This document shows positions 12,401 to 25,300 of a stretch of 64,000 bases of DNA, one piece after another. Source of the DNA: Otis tarda. Lineage: Eukaryota; Chordata; Aves; Otidiformes; Otididae. Under the pieces are notes generated by a model. It searched no databases. It saw only the letters and a program-made list of their open reading frames with translations, and was not told the origin of the DNA. The position numbers and the translations under genes were made by a program. The stretch lies in assembly GCA_026413225.1 (NCBI GenBank), contig CM048554.1, positions 92,979,963 to 93,043,962 of the forward strand, in the 5' to 3' direction. The first letter of the stretch is position 1, and each line of letters opens with the position of its first letter.

Positions 12401-14986
12401 GCACAGCACATAGTGAAAGTGACAAAGCACGGGTAAGGGCTAATGCTGCTGCTCAGTTAAATAACTACAGCCCAAGTTCCCCAGCAGCCCACAGCAGTAC
12501 CAAGTGATGTCCCAGCTCCACATACATCTTCACAAGCAACATGTAGAAAATTGTTCACAATAAGACATGATAGTGGAAAATATTCTTGGAGAATACTGAA
12601 AGCTATAATCCAACAGATGCATGGAATGAATTTATAAATGTTTCCCAAGATCTCATCTAAGACCAGAACTTGGTCTTCCTGGGTCATGGGCTTTCACATT
12701 CCTAGGATGCCTAGGCATGAGAAGGCCATGACTGCGACAGCTAGTCTCTCCGAGAATATTTTGGAGTTATGACAGGAACAGCCTGGACCTATAAAATGAG
12801 GGATTTACGCTGAGATACTGCATGACCCATCTACGGAGGATGAAATGAACTTACTAATATCAAACCACACTAATCACAGAGACGACTAACCACCCCCATC
12901 TACCTTCAGAAGATAAAGCAGTTTACAGAACACAAAAGTAACCCCCTGCAGCCAGGATGTCAAACGAGAGGAGAAAAGTGCTTAAAATACATATCTCAGA
13001 TCAAACAACTAATACATGATCTGATATCTTTGCTTTTTCAAGTGACTCTAGATTTATTGAAGCTAATTTTCATCTGAAGTAAATCAACATCCTTCATTAA
13101 ATCAATTAGCAGTGTTTTCCTGACTCTCATTAGATGGTGATTGGGCTGCTGGAATGCCTGTGGTCAGGAAGCACTGGGGAAATTGCAGGAGGATACACAA
13201 GGTTGTTAGGAGACTTCCTGCTCCCAGTGACCTTCCCAGGAACAGGCAGAAGCCACCACTCCAGAAAAGAGCAGATTTCCTTATAAAAGGTGCTTATATT
13301 TAATGCTTATGGGAGGAAGACGGATACTAAGAGATACTGTGTAGTTCTTCTTTGGGGTGGGGAGGAGATGAAATTAAGTATTAATTGGCCAAATTAATTT
13401 TGAGGTTTTACGCTGGCTGAGAAAACAAGCCAGCCAAGTAGCAAAGATTAAATAAAGGCTTTTAAATTTGGCTTATCAACCATGACCATTGTCAGTAGTA
13501 CTACTTTGATCCATAAAAGTGAATAAAAGTTTAGAGCTTTACATGACACTACAATTATCTATGTGGATAGGCTCTCAAGATGCTGAAAAACAGTGCTTAC
13601 TTCATAGTGCTCTGCAACACTTCAGAGCAAGGACTTGCACAAAGAAATACTTTTAATACACGGTTTCCAGTTTCACCTGATTTTGGATTCAGTAGGCATA
13701 GCTGTTAACAGCTCCAGACTTTAAAGCAAACAAAGAAACCAAAGCCAAGACTGGTCTTTGGGGTCAAAAGCAGTAGGGTCACTTCGCAGAGGTAGGTGAG
13801 GCCAAGTAGAAGCAGCGAAAGTGTATTTATTTGTGTTTCTGCTTAACAAAAACAAAACAAAACAAAAAAAAAAAGAGAGAGAATAGGCCAGAGTTAGAAA
13901 AGTATGAATTTTGACTGAAATTGGGCCTGTGTTTTCTGAGTCTTTGCTCTAGTGTCAAATGACTGGTTAGGTACAATCATAGTTTCAAAATATTTGTAAA
14001 AGATTACAGGATTGTTGCCAGTTTATAGGAAGATCTTTAACAGGTTTCTATCCCTTCCTAGAACATACATTCTCAGTTGCATGGCTTATTTTTCACTTTA
14101 TGCCTCCAGCCAAGCTTTTTCAGCTTTCCAAGTATCTGATCATGCAGGTTTATTTGCAGTTTACAGAAATAATGAAAAGATAAGCGACTTCAAAGCTGGC
14201 CCTCCATCACTTGACTTTCAAACACGCCAAATCCTGAGAGCAGATTTATTCTGGGTACAATGTACTGTCTTCTGGTTCACTGACCATGAAATTCCCATCC
14301 TATCAGGACCAAGATTTGTATTTCTCTCTGTTTTGCAGCACATCTGCTGAACCAGGCCTGCCACTGCTATCTTAAACTTTTTTCCCCAGCATTATCATGC
14401 TTCTTCTCTCCTTACATAAGGTACATTTGGAGATGAGGTTCCATTTAAACATTTTCATTTTGCCTCATTTACCTTCAGAAGATGTCCCGAATTAACTCCT
14501 CTGATGGTACTCTAATAGCAAAATATGTTCTGTTGACCAGGGGCATAGTAAGCAGCAAAGGTCTGCTCCTTTGATGTCAATCCCTCAGTAATTGCCTTGA
14601 TCAGGAGGCAGCAGAACCTTTTCCTTCCAAGCAAAAATAATATTGACTTGTTTGTATGAAGCACAATAACCAGAGCAGAAGAAACATCTTTCCCAGGACA
14701 GTCAGCAGGCTGTCGTCTGTGACTCTTGTCAGGGACATGGGGGAGACAACCTCAAGAGATGAATCAAAAGGAGCACTTCCAATGAAAGTTTTCAAAACCC
14801 AATGTATTTCTGAGAGAAATTTCAATGACAAAAGCAAGAAAGTAATTGAAAGGCTATCAGCTGGCTTGGTTTCTCTCTCTTCCAAATGACAGAATAACAG
14901 CGATGCACTGCTGAACTCAAATCTTCCTCATGTCTTTTCCTTTTGAAAGAAGTTCCCGTCTGTTCAGATGACACGGGCCATGCTTC
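9420..14986. other. Unique non-coding stretch
   Basis: AT-rich DNA without a convincing gene. The longest frames (12207-12507 plus, 14012-14350 plus, 14601-14885 minus) lack recognisable domains and splice context. The segment 12190-12510 is locally less AT-rich and open in two plus frames, which could be an old unrecognised repeat. An A-rich run (about 13850-13880) leads into a GA run. Confidence 0.45.
14983..14986. repeat. Left target-site duplication of LTR A (CTTC)
   Basis: CTTC immediately precedes the LTR terminus TGTCGTAG and is repeated as CTTC at 16128-16131, just after the opposite terminus ACGACA. Four bases is short, so chance agreement is possible. It fits exactly at the TG/CA boundaries. 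Extending to five bases gives a mismatch. Confidence 0.6.
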
Positions 14987-15169
14987 TGTCGTAGTTCAGC
15001 CCTGATCAGGACCAGACTACTCAGTCTCTCTCTCACTCCCCCCACCCTCCGAAAGAACAGGGAGAGAAAATATAAGGAAAAATGGCTCGAGGTTTGAGAT
15101 AAGGACAGGGAGAAATCCTTAAAGTTACCGTCACGGACAAAACAGACTCGACTTGGGGAAAACTATTCA

Positions 15170-15175
15170 TTTATT
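15170..15175 (-). terminator. LTR A polyadenylation signal AATAAA
   Basis: The minus strand reads AATAAA within 'gtagtaataaatgaatag', at the same place as the signal in LTR B. It would mark the end of R in the LTR. Position and conservation between the two copies support it. Confidence 0.65.
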
Positions 15176-15369
15176 ACTACAAACAGCAGGATAATGAGTC
15201 AGAGAACAAGATAACCTCCATCCACACCTCCCTCTTCCCAAGCTTAACATTATCTCTACTACCTTCCCCCCACCACCGAGCGGCACAGGGGGGAAGAGGG
15301 AATGGGGGTCACTGTCAGTTCACCATATGTTGTTTCACGCCGCTGCTTCATGGTCGGGGGAAGAACTCC

Positions 15370-15660
15370 TCACATTCCTCCCCTGCTCCATCGTGGGGTC
15401 CCTCCCACAGGCCACAGTCCTTCATGGAACTGCTCCGGTGTGGGTCATCTCTTCCACGGGTGCAGTCCCTCTAGAACGGCTGTCCCACCGGGCCCTCCAC
15501 GGGCCACAGCCGCCTTCAGGCATCCACCTCCCCCGGTACGGGGTCCTTCACGGGCTGCAAGTGGATCTCTGCCCCTCCGTGGACCTCCATGGGCTGCAGG
15601 GGGACAACCTGCTCCACCACGGTCGTCACCACAGGCTGCAGGGGAATCTTGGCCAGGAGC
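15370..15660 (-). repeat. Degenerate about 40-bp tandem units inside LTR A
   Basis: In LTR orientation the segment repeats variants of 'ctgcagccc.tgg.ggtcc' and 'gacccca.g.tggagcag'. The units are diverged and of uneven length. The matching block in LTR B lies at about 30225-30505. I judge the unit length by eye. Confidence 0.6.
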
Positions 15661-15944
15661 CGCATTACTCCTCCCCCTCCTTCTGAACTGACCTTGGCAT
15701 CTGCAGCCGTTCCTCACAACAGGCTGGTAGAAGTCTCTCAGGATCTTTTTTACATCTTATTCACTTCTCATCTCCTTCCCACTTCTTGCAGCCGGGCCGG
15801 ACCGAGTCGGGCCCAGTCGGCTGCCTGGCGAGAGGCCAGAGGGTGAGGCCTGCAAGGCCCATGAGGCCTGAGCCTCCCCCTCTGCGCCTCTGCCCCCGCT
15901 TAGCTTCTTCACATCTCTCTCTCTTTTTTTTCTGTTTTCCCCTT

Positions 15945-15952
15945 CTTAAATA
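15945..15952 (-). promoter_or_regulatory. LTR A TATA-like box
   Basis: The minus strand reads TATTTAAG in the context 'aacgtatttaagaagg'. The identical motif occurs at the matching place in LTR B (29918-29925). It lies roughly 180 bp from the LTR 5' end and upstream of a GA-rich tract, consistent with the retroviral core promoter. Confidence 0.5.
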
Positions 15953-16127
15953 CGTTATCACAGAGGCGTTATCACGGGACATTCTGCTACCAATCGGCTC
16001 GGCCTTGGCCAGCAGCGGGTCCGCCCTAGGCCTGTCCAAGTCCACTGAACAAAGGGGAGCGACTTCTAGCACTTTCCTACAGAAGCTACCACCTTAGGCC
16101 CCCCCCTCACTAAACAAAACCACGACA

Positions 16128-16131
16128 CTTC
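16128..16131. repeat. Right target-site duplication of LTR A (CTTC)
   Basis: CTTC follows the ACGACA terminus directly and pairs with 14983-14986. Confidence 0.6.
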
Positions 16132-17683
16132 CCTTCTGCTTTCATTTAACACAGCTCTCAGGGGAAAGAAGCCACTGCTTCTACGACAAACCTTCTGCTC
16201 TTGCTCTGAACTAAGCGGTCCTTTTGGTCTACACAGCATCTCTCCTATCTCCGGGTGAATTAACACGACTTGCATGAGACACCTTGAGCAGTTACTACCT
16301 TTCCCCAAAATTTCCCATGTAGCTTTCAGGGATTATAGCATAAAGAGAAAAATCAGGGAAACCTTAACTTTCCAGAAATGTGGTGCGTCAAGCTCAAGTA
16401 CATAATGAGAACGTAGCCAAACGGCTATGTAGCTTTTTAAGCTCTGTAGCTTCACTTCTGTAGCTCTGACAGCACAGCTAGACACAATGCAGCAAATTCT
16501 TGGCAGTGTAGATGCCCTGGCCTGTCCCCAGGGAGGTGCCCGATGCCTGGGGCTGGGGCTGCCCCAGTGCCCCCGGCTGCCCTGCTCCTGCCAGGCCCTG
16601 CCCTGAGGGACCCCCCCTGCAGGGGAGCCCCCCTGCTCATTCCATGCTGCTCTTGCTAAACTGGAATGATGCCTTTGCAAGCTACGTTTATAGATACAGT
16701 AAAGACTGTCTCTTTCTTTCTTGTTTTTGTACTTTCTACAAATTGAGAAAGTCATAGTGTCCCTTGATGTGATGAAAAAATAAGAGCCTAACATATGAAG
16801 TATAAATTTTATCCAGCATATTCCTGTGGGTATGGATTTCAGTTCACAGAACACCAACGATGTATTTTTTAAAAAACCAAATTTTAATACATGTTTTCTC
16901 TGATTTATAATAATTATAAATAAATTTAGTCTCTTGTATTGTGCTTTATTTCTCCTGTGAGAGCTGTCATTTGACAGATTCCAATTAGTATCTTGATTTT
17001 TTTTTTTTTTAAAAGAGATATAAAGTAGAATAGGGCCATTCTTACACTTAATCTGTCTAATCTAGCTTGTATTCACAATTCGGGTCTACTCCTTTAAGAA
17101 AATAAAGTGCTGCTTACAGCACTTCTGTCAAGGCATTTATAAAAGGCAGTTTGATTGTTTTCTAATACTGTATTTTTCATATATCATACATTTCTCTGAT
17201 ATTCACTGCAAAAACTGATGTTCATTCTGCATTGTTCACTTTCTGAAGGGATACAGCTGAACAATAGTTCAGTCTGGAAATCTAATATGCTAGGTGACAG
17301 GAACGGGTCTGTAAATGTGCTATATCCATAAAGCAAGACAGCAGCTCCCAGAAAAATACACTCCAGGCTTCAGAAGGGCTTTTTGAAGGATTAAGTTACA
17401 AAATAGGTTTCTACTGATCAGGTAATGCTTTTTTTTTTTTTCTTTTCCCCCTCAAGAATAGGAAAGATTTCTGTTTCACCTCTTTTTCATGAAGGATGGA
17501 GTAGCCAGGGAGTGACACTGGCAGATTTGTTACCCTTTGCCGTAGCTTTGCTTGTTTCTGCAATCTAACTTGCTTCATATTCTTAAACGAATTGATTTGA
17601 GCTCTACAATTCAGTGGGGAGTTATGTCATCTGCATTGCTGCTTACTGTCACACACAGCTGATACTACATTTCAGTATCTTAC
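16132..17683. other. Non-coding stretch with a GC-rich patch
   Basis: A GC-rich block at about 16505-16640 (runs of CCCC, 'ctggggctggggctg') is open in several frames on both strands because of its composition. The overlapping frames at 16333-16857 and 16512-16757 are not credible genes. T-runs occur near 16997 and 17430. Nothing else is recognised. Confidence 0.45.
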
Positions 17684-17946
17684 CAGACCACTAACACCAG
17701 TTTTGCCAGCATAAATTAAGTAAGTAAAGAGGTACTGATCTTTTAAAAGTTCTTTTTCCGAATGAACGGTCTGGGGTCTGATACAGCTCTTGGCTTCGGC
17801 TTCAAGATCTACCTTTTCTTGCACGGAAATTTCTTCACAGATGAATTTCTGATAAAAAGGTCTGAACAAGAGAAGCTGTATCCTGTTTTCTGGCTTCTTA
17901 TTCACATCAAAACTGGAAAGCGCTCCTTCCAACAGACTTCCAGATA
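17684..17946 (-). CDS. Possible internal exon, product unrecognised
   Basis: On the minus strand a 96-codon open frame (17672-17962) has protein-like composition, including the pieces LLLFRPFYQKFICEE and LKDQYLFTYLIYAG. It ends just past a good splice donor, CTG|GTAAGA, with GT at 17682-17683. Upstream a T-rich stretch and an AG (17947-17948, in 'caaatag') could be an acceptor, giving a 263-bp exon. No domain is recognised and no partner exons were found. It could be an exon of a gene extending beyond the window, a pseudogene remnant, or chance. An open frame of this length is uncommon but not rare in a 64-kb window. I give the splice limits as a hypothesis. Confidence 0.22.
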
Positions 17947-17962
17947 CTATTTGATACATCAA

Positions 17963-20900
17963 ATAGGCATATACATGCCCATGTTAAAAATAAAAATAGT
18001 GCATATTTAATTTTCAAAAGTTATTAATTTTAGGAGGTCTCTAATTTTTAGGTAATAAAAATTTTACTGCTTATTTTTAAGACTATTGCTTTCAACCAAT
18101 TTTAGAAAAAAAGAATGAATGGAGAGTAGACTGTTCTCCACATGCCTTTTGCAAGAAAAGTGCTCCACTTAAAATGTAAAAAAGTGTTTCACAATGTTCC
18201 TTACACTGACAAATACTTTTTAAAGTTCCTATGAGCAGTGTATCTGGTTATCTCCTGTTGTTAAATCCCCACGTGGACACAGTTTTCCTGCAAAACAGAA
18301 GCCAAGCTGGAGGACCCTGTTCAAGACAGAGCAGCACTTTAAAGGCCAAGCAGACTCCTCAGCTGGTGTGAGTGCTATTCCCTGACTGGAGAGGCACATT
18401 TTCACACGAAGTTCAAAGCTATACTCTGAATTTCTCATGCACTTCACAGCAGTATTATTTCAAAGTTGTGAAAGCCAATGTGTGATAATGGAGGGAGAAA
18501 AAAAAAAAAGTCCTTGTACAGATTTTAATATGGAGAAAACAGCAACAGCTGCAACACAGGCTGCCTTGCCAAACTTCACATGCCAGAGTTCGCATAAATG
18601 ACACTATAATTGGGCAGAAAGGCTGGATATTAACAGGGAACATTACATAATGCTGCTAACTGCTAATATACCTTAAAGAGCTAGAATATGACATTACACA
18701 AAACAGTTTAAAAATTAAACTGACAAATAATAGACTTTCATTGAGAATTATCGGAAATGAATGGTATTTCCATGATTTAAATTCTTGTCTCTTTGAGCCA
18801 ACTATTGGTTTTAATGGGTATTAGGAACACACAGTGTTAGTTGTCAAGTAATTATTTTGTCTTATATGTCAGAGCCATAAAGGCTGTTTTCAGCATCAGC
18901 TGATGGACTATTTTGATAAATTCAGACTTATTAAAGCCTTGGCTTATCTTAAAGTAACACAAACCAACAAAAATAAGAAAACAAATTGAGTTAAGTAAAA
19001 TTAAAAATACTTTCCCATTATAGAAATTTTTCCTTGCCTTGGAAGACTATAGTTCACAGTTTGCAGCTGAAGAAAAAAATTTGTAACGGCATACAATTAA
19101 AACATCCACAAGCATGTGTCTGCTCACCAAGGAAATCTGATGCACCAGGCAACTAGAGAAACCAAGGCCAGCACTCTTGAAATAAGGCATGATTACAGGT
19201 TGCAACTGTGGCTGCTAAGAGACGGATACTACCAAAATAAATATAAGAAGAAAAAAAAAGCAGAAGTGGATATAACATTTACTCTCAGGTACCAATTTCT
19301 GCACAATGAGAAAATCCAGAGCACCTTGAAGATTACAGTACTTGTCATAGGATCTTTAAGAGTTCCAGGAAAACTGCTGCCAGTATGGACATCGGAAAAA
19401 AATATACCCCAAATTAATTCATTATCTAACTAAAGCTAAGCTGCTTGTTTCAAATAAAATGTAGACCCCCTGTTCAGAATTGCTTGATCCTTGCACTCTA
19501 TGGATAGGTCATCATTTGGCTATGGGTCAGGAATTGCAGACTACTTGGAAGGGGATATTCTAAAATAGGAAGACTAGACACACTAGGAACCCATTTAAAG
19601 GCTTTTTCTTCTCTCCCAGAGAAGCTGGCTAATATAGGTTGCTAATAAAGTGCTCCTACAGCCTTTGCAGAGAAAATCCACTCCGTCATTGTTCCCAACA
19701 GGTACAGACGTGTGAAAAATGGAATATTAGGAGTAATGGTAATAAATATTCTTGATAATTAAAGCAACAAAAAATAGCCTCAAACAAATTTCTCCCACTG
19801 TAGGTCCTACCCAGTATGCAAAGTCTATCACTCACATGCTCAGCCATTCACTGTACGGGAGCTTTTGCTTCTTGATGACAAATGCCAGTTTACTGATTCT
19901 TGCTCTGTCTGAATAAAGTCTTTCAAATATGTTCTGGTTCAAACTCTTGATGGCTAACCAGTAACACCAAAGTTAAATTCATAACAATCTTGATACAGAA
20001 ATGTGGTTTATTTAAAATATAAACACATTAAGATCCATTATCTTAAGATATACGGCTAATTTGTGTACTACATTCTCTGGAATTACAGTTTAAAAGACTT
20101 ATTTTAGCAGATAATCTACAGCATACTTTATTCTCTGTAATAGTACTCATGGGAATTTTACATTCCATTCTCTTTTCTATTGTATGCTCATTATTTAAGT
20201 ACTTATGCTAATACTACTAATACTTCAGTGGTCTGCAGTAATAGGTGCTTGAAAGAGCAAAAAGAACTATTTGCTTTCAATGTTTCAAATTCTGCTAAGC
20301 ATTAACATTTCTGTGTTACCTCATTATTAAGAACTTCAGGCAGTTTTGCTGTAGGATTTAGGCAGCTGAGTGGAATACAGCTGGAATATAAGATATTAGA
20401 TCCAAAGGAAAACCCTCAAGAATTCATCTAATTAATTTGTTTGTAACCTGCACAGTTTCATACTTCAAAATACTTTATTTACTTCCAGAACTGTTGCTGT
20501 CTTTTCTGAATGAATTACTTCTGGTCTCCTGCCTTGACCTGATGGAGACCCTCAAGTGATCTGTCCCTTTGCTTAAGCCACTCCGTGGGGTACGAGTCAC
20601 TAGCACGATACGGGCGTAGGCGGCAAGACTTGGCTCTGCACCCATGGGATGGTCACAGGAGTGCACAGGAGTGCTGCTGCGGGCAGCAAAGCTAGAAATT
20701 ACTCTTACATTTTAGGAATCGTCAAGCACCCACCTTCCCTCCCTCTTGAGGAACCAGACCTTTGTAACATGATACTTCTCTGGTTTTCCACAGTATTAGA
20801 GCAAAGCAAAAAAGAAACAAAAATATTCAGTTAAAATCAATTTAAAAATAAAGTTATATTTTCTACGGGAGCTGTCAAACTTCAACTGCTGAATATCATG

Positions 20901-22282
20901 CTCATATTTGTTTAAAAACTGTGTAAACTTTGGAACACACTGAGAAACTTTATTGCAAGTATTACTTTACTCAGACTGAACCTTCTGATTTGGTGTGGCA
21001 GTGTCTGTGTACAGATCCTGATTTCCTAGACTGCAGATTTAATTACTTGACTCTTTTTAGAACATGCTTTTGAATTCTCTGGATTGACATTGAGCATCTT
21101 GATATGAACACTAAGTAACGTCTGTAAGAGTATCAGGTGCCCTGATACACCAGTTTTGGCCTCAAAGCTTGGTTAAGAAGTTCCTTCTTGCTCTTTCCAT
21201 CTCTTTGTCCCATGTGGCTGTGGAACAAAAGAGGCAACACAGTATGGTTTGCATATGGGAAATGGAGTGGTTGAAAATCGAGACGGTGGCAGGGATGTCC
21301 TAGAATTGCTTTTTTTTTTTGCAGAAGCACGTGTCCTCAGCTTTATCTGCTTTGAAAATCCAGTGACACTACAGATGTGCCTTAAGTAACACAGAGGTTT
21401 AAGTAGCTCACTGAACAGTGTCCGTAGGAACTTGGTTTCAGAAAGCCACTGAGAGTGAAAGGAAACAAGAGTTGGGATTTTTTTTTTTAAAGTTTGCACA
21501 TTTTCCTTTGTTGCCACGCAGTCCTTCCAGGAGAATTACTTTAAAAGCAATATCGCTCTGAAGCTTACAGAGTGTTTCAAATTATTTTTTACTTTCACTT
21601 CTGTAACAAAAAAACTAAATTGAATGGGTACAGAGCTCTAACTGTGAAAGGCAAAATTCAGTTCCTTTTCTCATTCTCTTCACAAAGTGCGTTAGCACCT
21701 AACAGAAACCAGTGAAATATGTGTCAGCCTGGACACAAGCGCACTTGCCTTCAAAGAGTACATTGCAAAAAAGGCCCTGATTACAGAGTAAAGAGGTTAA
21801 TCACCCTTGTAACAATACACAGAATAAGCAGCAACTACACTTAGGTAACTATACTTAGTATTGGGCCTATCCTTAATTGTGTGAGCAATTTTCAGTTATT
21901 CAATGTTGACCAATTCTAACTGGTGTTACCTCCTGTGAGACTGCTCGAAAATGTAATGGGCACTTATTTATTTCTGAAGACAAAAATAGAGTTCAAATTA
22001 CTGGCTCTGTAAGGTGTTTTATTATTATTTTTAGTTTCACATTTTTAGTGCCAATTCACATGCCTAAGTGCTCAAAACAGAGTCCTGACAGCTCTCACCT
22101 CCTCCGCAGTGCACTACGGTGGGAGGCACATTTCTTCAGAAACAATAAGGTCAATTTGGTTTCTTCTCAGAGCTGCCCGAAGTATAATTTCTGCTAAGAT
22201 TAATACATACTTGTGTGCTGGCTGATCTCATGACTGATTTCTAGTTGTTTTGACAGCTGCAAGTTGTAGTACGGGCTGCCAT
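17963..22282. other. Unique non-coding stretch
   Basis: AT-rich sequence with short uninformative frames. Small curiosities: a short direct duplication 'cacaggagtg' near 20654-20673 and a 7-bp-arm palindrome TATCAGG/CCTGATA near 21130-21146. A slightly CpG-richer patch lies at 20570-20700. No gene is supported. Confidence 0.5.
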
Positions 22283-22334
22283 TTAAGTCAGTAGAAAAAC
22301 TTGTCACTAACTTCAGTGGGAGTGGGAGCAGGAG
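22283..22334. repeat. Ancient palindromic repeat fragment
   Basis: The sequence 'aagtcagtagaaaaactt...aacttcagtgggagtgggagc' has the same core words (aagtca.t.g, cttcagtgggagt) as the palindromic repeats at 8249-8310 and 9329-9419. The copy is short and decayed. Confidence 0.4.
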
Positions 22335-25300
22335 CTTTACAAGCTGCCTTTAAGAGTTTAATGAGAAGTCCTCAGAGGCTTCATGGAGCTAAAACATTTC
22401 TAAAGTATGTCTTTTCCCCTTATTCTGAACAGATTTGTAACGTTGCAAAGGAGATACTTCTTTAACCAATATATCAACAAAAAACATCATCCCAGCCTTT
22501 AGGTTTACTTTAGATATGGAAATTTGCCCCAACAGGGGATTTATCACTCAGTAATATTTAGATTATATTTGAACACCAGAAAAATGCAGACTTACGTGCA
22601 TTTTTAGGGCATCATTAAGAATAACTTTGTAGCTGATTATTTAATATTAGTGTTTTAAGACTTATATCCTTATTATGAATAATTATCAATAAATATTTAT
22701 TTAACTTTGTATTTAAATGAGTAGGTAGTATCAACACTACAGAAAGTTTTAACTGCTAATCCTTTTGCAATGTCTTTGGTTTTGCCTCTATGGCTGCACA
22801 CACGTATTTTTGAAAGGATGGGAGAAAACATTTGATCAGACAAGTCTGGCACTTCTACCATATTAGCCTAGGATACCTTCAGTTATTTCAATTCCTGCTA
22901 GCATGAATCACATGCTCTGCCTAGTCTGTGTCTCTACTCTCCCCCATTACTCTAAAAAGAGTTTCTGAGCCTGAATTACCAAGCTTTCAAATTGAACTTT
23001 TACACTGCAGAGCTCAGCTTTCTGTGCCAAAAACCGTCAAAGCATGGTGGAACAGTATTACAAGGCATAGTTAGAAAGTCTTATTTTCTCCTCTAGAGTA
23101 ATGGCAAATGCAGTGAAAATCTTACACAATTCTTTTTTTTTCTTTAGTAGGAATAATGAACATATCATGTTATATGAGAAAGTAAAAAATGATTGTGTTC
23201 CAAACTGATTAAAAGAAACGGAATTTAGCTCTCACGTTGTCACATGATGCAAAAATGAAAAGGTAAGGACTTCACCAAAAGCTGATGAGGGGCAGAATAA
23301 TATATTTCATTACTTTAACTTCAATTTACAGTGACTATTCTGCCATTTTTCTAGACTAAATTTGCTACTGTTGTATTAAGAGGAAAGTAGATCCACAATT
23401 GGAGAGATAATAGCTATTGAATTTACATACCCCTCAACATCCCTGGGGCAGAAACATCTATCAACCATATTTCATACCAGAAATATGGGTAGAAGTTGAT
23501 GTGCTTGACTTGGGGTGACGGACTTGCACCTCCCTGGCACCATCTGGCACCTTGGTGATGTTTTGAGAAAGCACCACATTAACAACAATCCTCAAAAATA
23601 TAAGGCACCAAAAACCCAGTTAATTTTAAATCTTATTTTAACTAGTATATGGCTACACATAACTGAACTACTAAGGGAACTACAGTGGGAAAAGGGCTGA
23701 ATGTGACAACATCAACAGGCTTATCCAGATCGGGTACACTCTTAGTTTTATAACAGTCGAATACACAATGGGAATTATATTAGTAACAAAGACAATCTAC
23801 TTTGTAAATCTTATGCCTTCCTCAAATAAGAAAGACATATTTTTCCCAAATTCAGTATTTTCATACTGCTACTGCTAAAAGTATAGTGGAAAACACCAGC
23901 CACAGACAGTTCAATAAAATTAAATTTATATGATTGCCTCACTTAATATTTACTTTATATAGTAAATATTACTATATCACAATTCTAGTACTGTATTACT
24001 ATTACATTAGTATTTACTTACTATGGTAAACATTACTTGGACCTACCTTAAATGGCAAGGTTATCTTGTTAATATTTTTGCAAGTGACACTGTACATTGT
24101 CTGTATTTTGGATAAAGCACCAAAATTAATCTTATGCAGGGGTGATTATACTATGAGTATAATTTCTGTCTATTTTCTAGAAATTAATGTCAAGTTGATA
24201 AATTTGAATTTTTGAAGAAAAATATCATTTGTTATGTGAAACCTACAACTGGAAAGCATTAGTTTACAATCAACTGGATTTTTTTTGTGTGTAAAAAGTG
24301 ACTCCAGAATAAAAATGGAACAGAGGTCAGCTAACACTCTCACTAGAATTTAAACACATGAGTAATGCTTGTTTGCGTAATTTTTCAATGATTGTCCCAA
24401 TTGCATATTTGCTTGCAGCCAAAGCACAGACGTGATCGTTTAATGAGAATACAGTCCTGCTCTATATCAATGCCTGAACTGTTCTCCCAGAAGAAATAAA
24501 TGTAAGTATTACAAAGGTAACTGATGTCTATCATGAGATGTCCAGAACTAAACTCAATATTCCAATTATTCTCAAATGTCTGGATCTTCCTGGGTTTTTT
24601 TTTTCATCTCATCTTCTGAAATAAATTGGCTAAAATACTTTTGCCTGTCCTGCTTTTTCACAAAAGCTCTACACACTACAAAATAGTTGTATACATGAAC
24701 TGTAAAGCTGTTTTGGCTGTATTATCATAATCAGTATTAATCTTATTTACTACTCTAATGAGAATCCTAACAATCATTGTAGTAAATAATAATCCTGATA
24801 ATCTTCTTTGCAGAGCATTAGCTGTACCCAGAGTATTTAGAGAATATTTAACAATATACTCTACAAAATTTCACTTCTTAAGCTGTCAATCAAAGAAACA
24901 TTACAAGTTAGTTAATGAAACACTGCTGAAAATACATACTTTTTGTTATAGACTGAGATTTAAAAGGCAAAAGAAAACTCATTTCCACGACAGCATGAGT
25001 TTATATATGAGAATCTACTAAAGGGCAATTTGTCAAAGGCTGTCTATCTAGATTTTGAAGAAAAGAAATTAAGATTCAGCATAAAAATGTGAAGGACTTT
25101 ATCAATGGGCATGGAGCACTAAAAAGTCTGGATTATAAAATAAGGTGCCTTGAATACCTGCTCAGAATTTAAAATCAGTTCTTTATCTCACAGGGAGATG
25201 GCATTAAAGGTAAAAGCAAAGCATCATATTTCCTTTTGGGGTTTTCAATGTGGGATCTAGTCTTTTTTACACTTTGAACTGTATTAGAAAACTTATTAGA

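Larger units (their letters stand above)
14987..16127 (-). mobile_element. Solo LTR 'A' of an avian endogenous retrovirus
   Basis: This 1141-bp element is flanked by non-viral DNA on both sides, so no internal genes remain. In LTR orientation (minus strand) it begins TGTCGTGGTT and ends AACTACGACA. These form short terminal inverted repeats with one mismatch and canonical TG...CA ends. A TATA-like box lies at 15945-15952 and an AATAAA polyadenylation signal at 15170-15175 (both minus strand). The part after the poly(A) signal resembles the 3' end of a common avian ERVL-type LTR family, recognised by pattern and not by search. The central part holds GC-rich degenerate repeats of about 40 bp. 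The solo state implies recombination between two LTRs of a former provirus. Overlapping open frames inside it are composition artefacts. Confidence 0.88.

Noticed and set aside
12207..12507. Two overlapping plus-strand frames rich in Ala, Ser and Gln
   Set aside because: No homologue comes to mind, there is no splice context, and composition explains the openness. It may be an old repeat but cannot be supported.
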